Shown here: piece by piece, positions 14,024-22,238 of the stretch
Layout: every line of letters starts with the position of its first letter
Numbering within the stretch: the stretch's first letter is position 1
Source: an uncultured Pelagibacteraceae bacterium
GTDB lineage: Bacteria; Pseudomonadota; Alphaproteobacteria; Pelagibacterales; Pelagibacteraceae
NCBI GenBank assembly: GCA_902543405.1
Contig: CACBYC010000010.1
Location: 1 to 43,507 of the forward strand
DNA: 43,507 bases
Direction of reading: 5' to 3'
Notes under the pieces: model-generated
What the model saw: the letters and a program-made list of their open reading frames with translations, nothing else
Database searches by the model: none
Told to the model about the DNA's origin: nothing
Position numbers and translations under genes: made by a program

Positions 14024-15240
14024 TTTAAATTGAATATTTTTTTACAGTTATTAATAGAGTCATTTAACTTATCTAAGTCATCTTTAGTATTATAAATTCC
14101 AACCGACGCTCTTGCACTAGCAGGTATATTTAACTTATCATGTAATATTTGACAGCAATGATGACCTGCTCTGATTGCAACACCATCTTCATCAAGTATT
14201 GTTGCAATGTCGTGTGGGTGAACACCCTCTAAAGTAAATGATAAAACTCCACCTTTATTTTTTGGACTACCAATCAATTTAACAGAATTATTTTTTTGTA
14301 ACAATTCTTGACCATATTCAACTAAATCAGCTTCGTGTTTCATGATATTCTCTATTCCAACACTCTCCATAAACTTTATTGACTGATCAAATGCAATAAC
14401 TTGAGCTGTAGCCATGGTGCCTGCTTCATATTTATTCGGCAAATCTCCATAAGAGATTTTATCTTTTTTGACTTCTCTAATCATTCCACCCCCACCTTGA
14501 TAGGGTGGTAGCTCTTCTAACCACTTTTTTTTACCGTATAAAACACCTAGTCCAGTAGGTCCGTACATTTTATGGCATGATATTGCATAAAAATCACAAT
14601 CTAGGTCTTGCATATCTAATTTTAGATGAGGAGCTCCCTGACAACCATCAATGACAACTATTATCCCTTTTGAATGAGCTAAATCTGTTATTTCTTTAAC
14701 AGGCAATATTGCCCCGGTAACGTTAGATAGATGAGTAATTGCAATTACTTTAGTTTTAGATGTGATTTTTTTTTCAATCTCCTCCAGAGAAATGTCTCCA
14801 TCATCATTTACCTCTGCAAAATTAATTTTTATATTCTTTGATTTTCTCAAGAAATGCCAAGGCACATAATTAGAATGATGTTCTAGCTCTGTAATTAAAA
14901 TTTCATCACCTTCATTAAGATATTTTTGCCCTAGAGTGTTAGCTACTAAATTTAAAGCTTCAGTTGCTCCTTTAGTGAAAACTATCTCATTTTTATCTTT
15001 AGCATTAATATATTTTTGCACAGAAGATCTTGTATTTTCATATAAGTTTGTCGCTGCAACTGCTAAATAATGGACACTTCTTCCAACATTTGAAAACTGT
15101 TTAGTATAAAATTCATTTATTTTATCTGCTACTACCTTTGGTTTTTGAGATGAGTTAGCACTATCTAAATAGACTAAATCATTATTTTGGATTTTTTCAT
15201 CAAATATCGGAAACTCATCTTTTATGTTTTCTATTTTCAT
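14020..15240 (-). CDS. sufS: Cysteine desulfurase SufS
   Basis: A 406-residue PLP enzyme of the group II desulfurase type that removes sulfur from L-cysteine for Fe-S assembly. Visible motifs are YLDSANSSQKP near the N-terminus, ELEHHSNYVPW, the PLP-region VIDGCQGAPH, the PLP-lysine segment ISCHKMYGPTGLG, and RAGHHCCQ carrying the active-site Cys. Full length is normal. It overlaps sufD upstream and sufU downstream by 4 bases each, consistent with stoichiometric co-translation of the sulfur-transfer pair. Confidence 0.96.
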   Translation of the reverse strand: MKIENIKDEFPIFDEKIQNNDLVYLDSANSSQKPKVVADKINEFYTKQFSNVGRSVHYLAVAATNLYENTRSSVQKYINAKDKNEIVFTKGATEALNLVANTLGQKYLNEGDEILITELEHHSNYVPWHFLRKSKNIKINFAEVNDDGDISLEEIEKKITSKTKVIAITHLSNVTGAILPVKEITDLAHSKGIIVVIDGCQGAPHLKLDMQDLDCDFYAISCHKMYGPTGLGVLYGKKKWLEELPPYQGGGGMIREVKKDKISYGDLPNKYEAGTMATAQVIAFDQSIKFMESVGIENIMKHEADLVEYGQELLQKNNSVKLIGSPKNKGGVLSFTLEGVHPHDIATILDEDGVAIRAGHHCCQILHDKLNIPASARASVGIYNTKDDLDKLNDSINNCKKIFNLK

Positions 15241-16484
15241 TCCTTAATTCCAATCATATTTTTAATTAGATTTTTTACTTCAGGGTCTGTGATTTTTTCA
15301 ACAACATCTAGCAGAAAACCATTTATCAAAAGTTCTCTCGACTGTTGGTAATTTAATCCTCTAGACATCAAATAAAATATCGAGTCCTCATTAAGACTAC
15401 CAGATGCAGAACCGTGCGAACATTTTACGTCATCTGCATAAATTTCCAGTTCTGGTTTAGCATTAAACTCGGAATCTTTATTTAATAATATTGCTTTACT
15501 AAGTTGATAACCGTCTGTTTTTTGTGCTTTAGAGTTAACAAATATTTTTCCTTGATAAACTGCTCTTGAACTATCTTCTAAAACACTTTTTATAAGTTGA
15601 TAGCTTTTTGTGTTTTCAGTTAAGTGATTTATTATTGTTCTGATTTCATGATGCTTATTATTGTTTATAGAGAAAATACCATTTACAAAAGCTGATGAAT
15701 ATTCACCATTTAAGTTACAATTAATTTCATTCTTACAAAAATTTGATCCTGAAGACAAAATAAATGTTTCTGAAATACTATTTTTGTCTTGATCGATATT
15801 ATTAAAAGAGTACTTAATATTGTTGTTTTCTAATTTGTCTACTTTATAGTTTTTTAAAACAGAATTTTCTTTTAAATCAAAATTGTAAAATATATTTAAG
15901 AAATTTTTTTCTGATGTGTCCTTAAATAAATCAATTAATCTTAACGAACTATTTTCATATAATTCAAAATTTAATCTTAAATTGATATTTTTAGACCAGA
16001 TTTTAGAGTTAGTAGTATGATATATAATAAGAGGCTTAGTTAATTGATAACCCTCTTTTACCACTATTTTAAATGACTTGTTGGTAAAGGCACTATTTAA
16101 GTCAGATAAAGAGCTATTATTATTGAATTTATTGATAGTTTCCGACTGATCAATTATTTCTATTTGGTCTTTTTTTTCATAATCAAAATCAATTTTTTCT
16201 ATTCTTCCATTAATAAATACTATTTTGTTGTGCTCTAGACCATCTACGAATGCAGAAGTATCGACTTTATTTGTAGATGTATAGTCACTATAAAAGCTTA
16301 GTTCTCCAATATTTTTTTTTATTATTTGGTTAAGATCAGAAAATTTCCAGTCTTCTTTTCGTCTATTTGGAAAACCTTTATTAATAAAATTTTCTAAATA
16401 AAATTTTTTTATTTCAATATCTTTTTGAGATAAATTTAAATTTTTAATAGTATTATCAAAATCTTTTTGTAATTGCTCTTTCAT
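15237..16484 (-). CDS. sufD: SufD, Fe-S scaffold subunit
   Basis: A 415-residue SufBD-family protein. The N-terminal part is divergent and Asn/Lys-rich; the C-terminal beta-helix keeps the family marks KIFVNSKAQKTDGYQ, LEIYADDVKCSHGSASG (with the His of the SufB-SufD cluster interface) and FYLMSRGLNYQQSRELLINGF. SufD pairs with SufB and the ATPase SufC to build clusters in the cytoplasm. It begins right where sufC ends and overlaps sufS by 4 bases. Confidence 0.94.
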   Translation of the reverse strand: MKEQLQKDFDNTIKNLNLSQKDIEIKKFYLENFINKGFPNRRKEDWKFSDLNQIIKKNIGELSFYSDYTSTNKVDTSAFVDGLEHNKIVFINGRIEKIDFDYEKKDQIEIIDQSETINKFNNNSSLSDLNSAFTNKSFKIVVKEGYQLTKPLIIYHTTNSKIWSKNINLRLNFELYENSSLRLIDLFKDTSEKNFLNIFYNFDLKENSVLKNYKVDKLENNNIKYSFNNIDQDKNSISETFILSSGSNFCKNEINCNLNGEYSSAFVNGIFSINNNKHHEIRTIINHLTENTKSYQLIKSVLEDSSRAVYQGKIFVNSKAQKTDGYQLSKAILLNKDSEFNAKPELEIYADDVKCSHGSASGSLNEDSIFYLMSRGLNYQQSRELLINGFLLDVVEKITDPEVKNLIKNMIGIKE

Positions 16485-17219
16485 CTAATGAAAATTTTCA
16501 TACCCCTTTTTTTCTAATTCCAAAGCTAACTCTGCACCACCAGATTTTACAATTTTTCCATCCATTAAAACGTGGACAAAATCAGGTTTAATATAATCAA
16601 GTAATCTTTGGTAATGAGTAATTATCAAAAATGAATTTTTACTATCTCTTAATGAATTGACACCATCAGCTACAATTCTTAATGCATCAATATCTAAACC
16701 TGAGTCTGTTTCATCTAAAATTGAAAGTTTTGGAGCTAATAATGACATTTGTAAAATTTCATTTTTCTTTTTCTCTCCTCCTGAAAAACCAACATTCAGT
16801 TGTCTGTTTAATTTTTCCTCATCAAATTTAAGTTCTTTAGATTTTTCCTTTACTAATTTTAAAAATTCTATGGCATCGAGCTCTTTTTCACCTCTTGCTT
16901 TCCTTACTGCATTTAATGAAGTCTTTAGAAATATATTTGTATTAACACCTGGGATTTCTAATGGATATTGAAAGGCAAGAAAAATACCTTTATGAGCTCT
17001 TTCCTCTGTTTCAAGCTCAAACAAATCTTTTTCCTCAAAAAGTACTTCTCCTGAAACTTCATATCCTTTTTTACCTGACAAAATATTTGATAGAGTGCTT
17101 TTACCAGATCCATTTGGTCCCATAATAGCATGAACCTCACCAGGATTAATATTTAAAGAAAATTCTTTTAAAATTTCTTTACTATCAATTTTTGCGTTTA
17201 ATTTGTTTATTTTTAACAT
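16485..17219 (-). CDS. sufC: SufC, ABC-type ATPase of the SUF complex
   Basis: A 244-residue ABC ATPase. Walker A is [10 protein letters not shown] (near residue 35), the ABC signature is [11 protein letters not shown], and Walker B with the SufC-specific follow-up is [12 protein letters not shown], then a switch His in [10 protein letters not shown]. The [13 protein letters not shown]-loop segment is typical of SufC, not of transporter ATPases. It drives the SufBCD scaffold. Its start shares one base with the sufB stop (TAATG). Confidence 0.97.
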   Translation of the reverse strand: MLKINKLNAKIDSKEILKEFSLNINPGEVHAIMGPNGSGKSTLSNILSGKKGYEVSGEVLFEEKDLFELETEERAHKGIFLAFQYPLEIPGVNTNIFLKTSLNAVRKARGEKELDAIEFLKLVKEKSKELKFDEEKLNRQLNVGFSGGEKKKNEILQMSLLAPKLSILDETDSGLDIDALRIVADGVNSLRDSKNSFLIITHYQRLLDYIKPDFVHVLMDGKIVKSGGAELALELEKKGYENFH

Positions 17220-18661
17220 TAGCCAACACTACCTTCTAAGCTAATACCAACTAGTTTTTGGGCCTCAACAGCAAATTCCATCGGTAGTTGCTGTAATACC
17301 TCTTTACAAAATCCATTAACAATTAATCCTACCGCCTCTTCAGCACTCAAACCTCTCTGTTGACAGTAATGTAATTGCTCTTCACTGATTTTTGATGTTG
17401 TTGCCTCATGAGCAATATTGGACTCTGAGTTTTTGTTTTTAATATACGGAACTGTATGGGCCCCGCATTTGTTGCCCATTAATAAAGAGTCACATTGTGT
17501 ATAATTATTGGAATTTGCAGCTTTTGATGAGATATCAACTAAGCCTCTATAAGTCATATCTGAGAAACCAGCACTAATACCTTTTGATATTATTTTACTT
17601 TTAGTATTTTTTCCTAAATGCATCATTTTAGTTCCAGTATCTGCTTTTTGATGATTATTTGTAATAGCTATGGAGTAAAATTCTCCTACAGAATTATCAC
17701 CCTTCAAAATACAACTTGGATATTTCCAGGTAATGGCAGAACCAGTTTCAACTTGTGTCCAAGAAATTTTTGAATTCTTTCCTTTGCACAAACCACGTTT
17801 CGTAACAAAATTATAAATTCCACCTTTTCCATCTTTATCACCAGGATACCAATTCTGAACTGTAGAATATTTTATTTCTGCATCATCTAATGCAACTAAT
17901 TCAACATTTGCAGCATGCAACTGATTTTCGTCTCGCATTGGAGCAGTACAACCCTCTAAATAACTTACGTAGCTTCCCTTATCAGCAACAATTAATGTTC
18001 TTTCAAATTGTCCTGTATTAGATGCGTTAATTCTAAAGTAAGTTGAAAGCTCCATTGGGCATCGTACACCTTCAGGTATATAGGCAAATGATCCATCAGT
18101 AAAAACTGCAGAGTTTAGGGTTGCAAAGAAATGGTCAGTGACCGGGATCACTGAACCTAAATATTTTTTAACCAATTCAGGATGATTTTGTATGGCTTCT
18201 GAAATTGGACAAAAAATAATACCCTGTTTTGTAAGTTCTTCTCTAAATGTAGTTGCTACAGATACAGAGTCAAATACCGCATCAACTGCTATACCATTAA
18301 GTCTTTTTTGCTCCTGTAGTGGTATACCTAATTTTTTATAAGTTTCTAAAAGTTTAGGGTCTAGATCATCTAAATTTTTTGGTTTATCTTTCATGCTTTT
18401 AGGTGCTGAATAGTAATATAAATTTTGATAATCTATTTTTGGATATTTTGGTTTTTGCCAATCTGGTTCTTTTAACTGTTTAAATCTTTCAAATGCTTTC
18501 AATCTAAAATTAAGCATCCATTGAGGTTCATTTTTAATATTAGATATAAATCTAATTACATCCTCATTTAATCCCTTAGGGGCTCTTGTATTTTCAATAT
18601 CAGTTGTAAAACCGTATTTATAATCTTTTAAATTATCAATTTCCTTTTGCCTATTATCCAT
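17219..18661 (-). CDS. sufB: SufB, Fe-S scaffold subunit
   Basis: A 480-residue SufB. Diagnostic motifs are [60 protein letters not shown] and [19 protein letters not shown], whose Cys are candidates for the nascent cluster site. Length matches the family. It assembles Fe-S clusters with SufC and SufD. It overlaps the end of iscR by 8 bases, so the regulator and scaffold are on one transcript and probably one coupled translation unit. Confidence 0.97.
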   Translation of the reverse strand: MDNRQKEIDNLKDYKYGFTTDIENTRAPKGLNEDVIRFISNIKNEPQWMLNFRLKAFERFKQLKEPDWQKPKYPKIDYQNLYYYSAPKSMKDKPKNLDDLDPKLLETYKKLGIPLQEQKRLNGIAVDAVFDSVSVATTFREELTKQGIIFCPISEAIQNHPELVKKYLGSVIPVTDHFFATLNSAVFTDGSFAYIPEGVRCPMELSTYFRINASNTGQFERTLIVADKGSYVSYLEGCTAPMRDENQLHAANVELVALDDAEIKYSTVQNWYPGDKDGKGGIYNFVTKRGLCKGKNSKISWTQVETGSAITWKYPSCILKGDNSVGEFYSIAITNNHQKADTGTKMMHLGKNTKSKIISKGISAGFSDMTYRGLVDISSKAANSNNYTQCDSLLMGNKCGAHTVPYIKNKNSESNIAHEATTSKISEEQLHYCQQRGLSAEEAVGLIVNGFCKEVLQQLPMEFAVEAQKLVGISLEGSVG

Positions 18662-19076
18662 TTAAATTTCCCCTATTAACTAAATCACTTAATGTTTTTT
18701 GCTGGAAAAAATTATTTATATAATCTTCTAGCTCATCCCATAAATCGTGAGTGATGCACTTAGAAGACTTGCCATTACACCCATTATCAGAGTGTTTTTC
18801 GCAACCAACTGTTTTTATTTTTTCATCCACAGCTATAAATACATCTGAAATTTTAATTTCTGAGGCTTGCTTTGATAAAACATAGCCACCTTTATTTCCT
18901 CTTACACTTGTAACTATTTGATTTTTTTTTAACTTTGAAAATAATTGCTCTAAATAAACTAGAGATATTCCCTGTCTTAGAGATATATCTCTTAATGATA
19001 CAGGCTCGTTTAAGTTAAATTTTGCTAGATCTGCTAGAGCCATAACAGCGTATCTACCTTTACTTGATAATTTCAT
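18654..19076 (-). CDS. iscR: IscR-type Rrf2 transcriptional regulator
   Basis: A 140-residue Rrf2 regulator: an N-terminal winged helix ([18 protein letters not shown]) with Glu43 in YLEQLF as in E. coli IscR, then Cys92, Cys100 and Cys107 plus His110. These match the three Cys and one His that hold the [2Fe-2S] cluster in IscR, though the first two Cys are two residues further apart. The cluster state probably sets DNA binding. It leads the suf operon and has an IscR-like operator on top of its own promoter, which predicts feedback control of the operon by Fe-S supply. Confidence 0.92.
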   Translation of the reverse strand: MKLSSKGRYAVMALADLAKFNLNEPVSLRDISLRQGISLVYLEQLFSKLKKNQIVTSVRGNKGGYVLSKQASEIKISDVFIAVDEKIKTVGCEKHSDNGCNGKSSKCITHDLWDELEDYINNFFQQKTLSDLVNRGNLNG

Positions 19077-19096
19077 ATTTTCCGCAATTAACGCGA

Positions 19097-19124
19097 CTTA
19101 TATATACCCGACTATTTTAGTCAA
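19097..19124 (-). promoter_or_regulatory. iscR-suf operon promoter
   Basis: On the minus strand, TTGACT (19119-19124) lies 16 bases upstream of TATAAG (19097-19102), followed about 20 bases later by the iscR ATG. This is the best sigma-70-like promoter in the window, with a close -35 match in otherwise AT-rich DNA. Confidence 0.65.
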
Positions 19125-19129
19125 GATTA
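19103..19129 (-). promoter_or_regulatory. IscR-type operator overlapping the iscR promoter
   Basis: The dyad GACTA-TTT-TAGTC (19110-19122), flanked by ATACCC on one side and AAGATT on the other, resembles the type 1 IscR box (ATA-CC-GACTA-centre-TAGTC). It covers the -35 and spacer of the promoter, so bound IscR would block polymerase. This supports autorepression when cluster supply is sufficient. Confidence 0.65.
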
Positions 19130-19206
19130 ATCAATATTTAAAAACTTGCATTTTGTCACTCAATTTTGATAGAAAAAACCTTATTTTTTTTTGAGTTTAA
19201 TAATCA

Positions 19207-19872
19207 ATGGCATTAGTAGACAATAAAATTGTGGAAATATTTATTCCGGGTCCCGCTGGAAGATTGGAAGCTAAATATTTTAAAAGTAAAAAAAATACTT
19301 CCCCAATTGCATTAGTTTTACATCCACATCCTCAGTATGGTGGAACAATGAACAACAAAGTTGTTGTAGATATTTTTCAAACGTTTGTAGATAATGATTT
19401 TTCAGTATGTAGGGTAAATTTTAGAGGTGTTGGAAAAAGTGATGGAGAGTTTGATAATGGACAAGGAGAGCTTGCTGATGCAGCTGCTGCGCTTGATTGG
19501 CTTGAGAGAGAAAACTTTGATAATTCTCAATGTTGGATTTCAGGTTTTTCTTTTGGGTCTTTAATAGCAATGCAATTATTAATGAGAAGACCAGAAATAA
19601 ATAGGTTTGTAGTTGTTTCGCCACAACCAAACGTTTATGATTTTTCTTTTTTATCACCATGTCCTACCTCGGGAACCATGATTTATGGAAAAAAGGACGA
19701 ACTAGTACCAATAGAACATATAAATGATTTAAATAAAAGACTGAGTGAACAAAAAGGTATAAAAGTAGAGTTTGAATCTATTCCTGATGCCAACCATTTT
19801 TTTTCCAAAAATGATTTAGCTTTGATAAAATCTCTAAATAAATATATCAAAAAAGAAACTGCGCTGTATTAA
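19207..19872 (+). CDS. Alpha/beta hydrolase
   Basis: A 221-residue cytoplasmic alpha/beta-hydrolase. The nucleophile elbow is GFSFG (residues 113-117, Ser115); the likely acid is Asp164 in GKKDELVP and the base His197 in DANHFF. HPHPQYGGTMNN near residue 40 and NFRGVGKSDGEFD near 71 are typical of a widespread bacterial family of small hydrolases (COG2945-like) with no fixed substrate. It is divergent from iscR across 130 bases and its stop abuts convergent anmK. In SAR11-like genomes it commonly keeps this position beside the suf operon, but I cannot confirm that here. Confidence 0.85.
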   Translation: MALVDNKIVEIFIPGPAGRLEAKYFKSKKNTSPIALVLHPHPQYGGTMNNKVVVDIFQTFVDNDFSVCRVNFRGVGKSDGEFDNGQGELADAAAALDWLERENFDNSQCWISGFSFGSLIAMQLLMRRPEINRFVVVSPQPNVYDFSFLSPCPTSGTMIYGKKDELVPIEHINDLNKRLSEQKGIKVEFESIPDANHFFSKNDLALIKSLNKYIKKETALY

Positions 19873-20967
19873 TTAAAAATTTTTAACTATAGTACCTCCA
19901 AAAGTAGGTTCTCTACAATTAGTTGTGAAAGGAAACGAAATAGGTAATCCATAATAAGATCTTATCGCAAGAAAAGCAAATGCTTGGGATTCTATATAAT
20001 CACCATCAATATTTAAATCGTCGATAGAAAAAATATTATTATTAATTTTCTTTTTTAATGAATCTATTAAAAATTTATTTTTCCTACCACCTCCACAAAC
20101 ATAAATATCATAAGTTCCAATTTTTTTTGATAACAATTCAGATGTTATTTCAGCAATTGTTGCTGTTCCATTTTCTAAAGACAAACCTTTTGCAAAAGAG
20201 ATATCAAAATCATTTGTATCTAGTGATCTTTTAGTGTTGATTTTGCTATAATAAAAGTTGTCTAGATATTGATCAAAAATCAATTTATCTATCTTTCCTT
20301 TATTTGCAAAACTTCCATTCTCATCAAATAATTTATCAGAATTTTTTCTTACCCACATATCAATTAAACAATTTCCTGGACCTATATCTTTGCTAGTAAT
20401 TTTAAAATCTTTGTCAATTTCGGTAATGTTAGCAATACCACCAATATTTAATATTGAAATTGGAATTTTTACTTTGTTTTCATTGAATAATTCTTTTATT
20501 AAAGCTAGGTGATAAACTGGAGATAAGGGTGCGCCTTCTCCACCATTTTTAATATCACTTTGTCTGAAATCATAAACAACCGTTTTTTTTGTGATTTTTG
20601 ATAAATCAATTCCAAGTCCAATTTGTTTAGAAATTTTTTCATCTGAATTATGATAAATTGTATGACCATGAAAACCGATAAGATCATAATTAATTTTTTT
20701 TGAAATTTTATTTGCAATATTGGCATGGAAATCAGTAATTTCTCTCTCTAATTCATCGATTTCCTTGGAATATTTTATCAGATCTCGCATTTCTAAAATT
20801 TTTTCTTTTATTCCATGAATTTTATTTGAGAGGCTTGTTGGATATGGATCAAATCTATTATATTTGATATTAATAGTGTCTTTACCGTTAGAGCTTACAA
20901 CAGAGGTATCTACACCATCACCAGATGTTCCACTCATAAACCCAACTGCAGATAAATTCTTTTCCAT
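19873..20967 (-). CDS. anmK: Anhydro-N-acetylmuramic acid kinase
   Basis: A 364-residue AnmK, which phosphorylates and opens 1,6-anhydro-MurNAc released by cell-wall turnover, giving MurNAc-6-phosphate. The phosphate-binding start GFMSGTSGDGVDTS is clear, followed by IGFHGHTIYH, FRQSDIKNGGEGAPLSP, LNIGGIANIT, DIGPGNCLIDMW, YVCGGGRKN and the final CREPTFGGT. Length is normal. The usual Leu of GTSLDGVD is Gly here. It is divergent from tyrS across 47 bases, an arrangement common in alphaproteobacteria. No recycling partners such as murQ are nearby. Confidence 0.94.
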   Translation of the reverse strand: MEKNLSAVGFMSGTSGDGVDTSVVSSNGKDTINIKYNRFDPYPTSLSNKIHGIKEKILEMRDLIKYSKEIDELEREITDFHANIANKISKKINYDLIGFHGHTIYHNSDEKISKQIGLGIDLSKITKKTVVYDFRQSDIKNGGEGAPLSPVYHLALIKELFNENKVKIPISILNIGGIANITEIDKDFKITSKDIGPGNCLIDMWVRKNSDKLFDENGSFANKGKIDKLIFDQYLDNFYYSKINTKRSLDTNDFDISFAKGLSLENGTATIAEITSELLSKKIGTYDIYVCGGGRKNKFLIDSLKKKINNNIFSIDDLNIDGDYIESQAFAFLAIRSYYGLPISFPFTTNCREPTFGGTIVKNF

Positions 20968-21014
20968 TCTTATTTTTTTTTTTTAAAATATGTATATTGT
21001 AAGATTATAAACCT

Positions 21015-22238
21015 ATGAAAAATTTTTTGAAAGAATTTAAAGATAGAGGTTACTATTATCAATGTACCAATGAATTAGAATTATCAGATTTATTGAACAA
21101 AGAAAATATTAACGCATATATTGGATTTGATAGTACAGCTCCTAGTCTTCACGTTGGGAGTTTATTACAAATAATGTGCCTTAGACTTTTGCAAAAACAT
21201 GGGCATAGACCAATCGTTCTTCTAGGTGGAGGGACAACAAGAATAGGAGATCCATCTGGAAAAGAAGAAACAAGAAAAATACTTTCTGAGAAAGAGATAG
21301 AAAATAATATTAATAATATAAAAAAGGTTTTTAAAATCTTCCTAAAAACAAATAATCCAAAATTAAAACCAATTTTCGTTAATAACTATAAATGGTTAGG
21401 TAAGCTAAACTATATAAATTTTTTAAGAAATATAGGTAGACATTTTACAATAAATAAAATGTTATCCTTTGACAGTGTAAAATTAAGACTCGAAAGAGAA
21501 CAATCGTTAAGTTACATGGAATTTAACTACATGATTTTACAGGCATATGATTTTTATGAACTTAATAAATCTTATAAGTGTGAGCTTCAAATTGGTGGAT
21601 CAGATCAATGGGGTAATATAGTAAATGGAGTAGAGCTTATTAAAAGAGAGTCTGGAAATCATGCATATGGTTTAACTACACCACTCATAACTTTAGCATC
21701 TGGCACTAAAATGGGTAAAACAGAGAAAGGTGCAATATGGCTTAATAAGGAGATGCTATCCCCATATGATTATTGGCAATTTTGGAGAAACACAGACGAT
21801 AGAGATGTATTAAAGTTTTTAAGGATGTTTACTGATTTGTCTTTAGATGAAATAAATAATGTAAAAAATAAAGATATTAATGAATTAAAAATCTTGCTTG
21901 CAAATGAGACAACGGCAATGTTGTATGGAGAAAAGGAAGCAAAAAAATCTTGGAAACTTGCAAAAAATACTTTCAAAGAAAATTCAACTGGTGAAAATCT
22001 ACCTGGAATACGTGTCTCAAATGATGTTCTATCGAAAAATATTGTGGAGCTAATTTCATTTGTTTATGAAGATATATCAAAATCTGAAATTCGAAGATTA
22101 ATTAAGTCTAAGGCAATCAAAATAGATAATGAAAATATACAGGATGAAAAATATATTATTGATAATAGTTTGTTCTCAAATAAAGGATTTGTAAAGCTAT
22201 CTATAGGAAAGAAAAAGCACTTTAAAATTACAAATTAA
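21015..22238 (+). CDS. tyrS: Tyrosyl-tRNA synthetase
   Basis: A 407-residue class I synthetase of the bacterial TyrRS type, charging tRNA(Tyr) with tyrosine. The HIGH-type motif is HVGS in APSLHVGSLLQ near residue 47, the tyrosine pocket includes YIGFDSTAPS and QIGGSDQWGNIVNG, and the KMSKS-type loop is KMGKTEKGAIW. The C-terminal S4-like RNA-binding part (SEIRRLIKSKAIKIDN) is present. Its end overlaps the convergent AsmA-like gene by 4 bases. Confidence 0.97.
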   Translation: MKNFLKEFKDRGYYYQCTNELELSDLLNKENINAYIGFDSTAPSLHVGSLLQIMCLRLLQKHGHRPIVLLGGGTTRIGDPSGKEETRKILSEKEIENNINNIKKVFKIFLKTNNPKLKPIFVNNYKWLGKLNYINFLRNIGRHFTINKMLSFDSVKLRLEREQSLSYMEFNYMILQAYDFYELNKSYKCELQIGGSDQWGNIVNGVELIKRESGNHAYGLTTPLITLASGTKMGKTEKGAIWLNKEMLSPYDYWQFWRNTDDRDVLKFLRMFTDLSLDEINNVKNKDINELKILLANETTAMLYGEKEAKKSWKLAKNTFKENSTGENLPGIRVSNDVLSKNIVELISFVYEDISKSEIRRLIKSKAIKIDNENIQDEKYIIDNSLFSNKGFVKLSIGKKKHFKITN

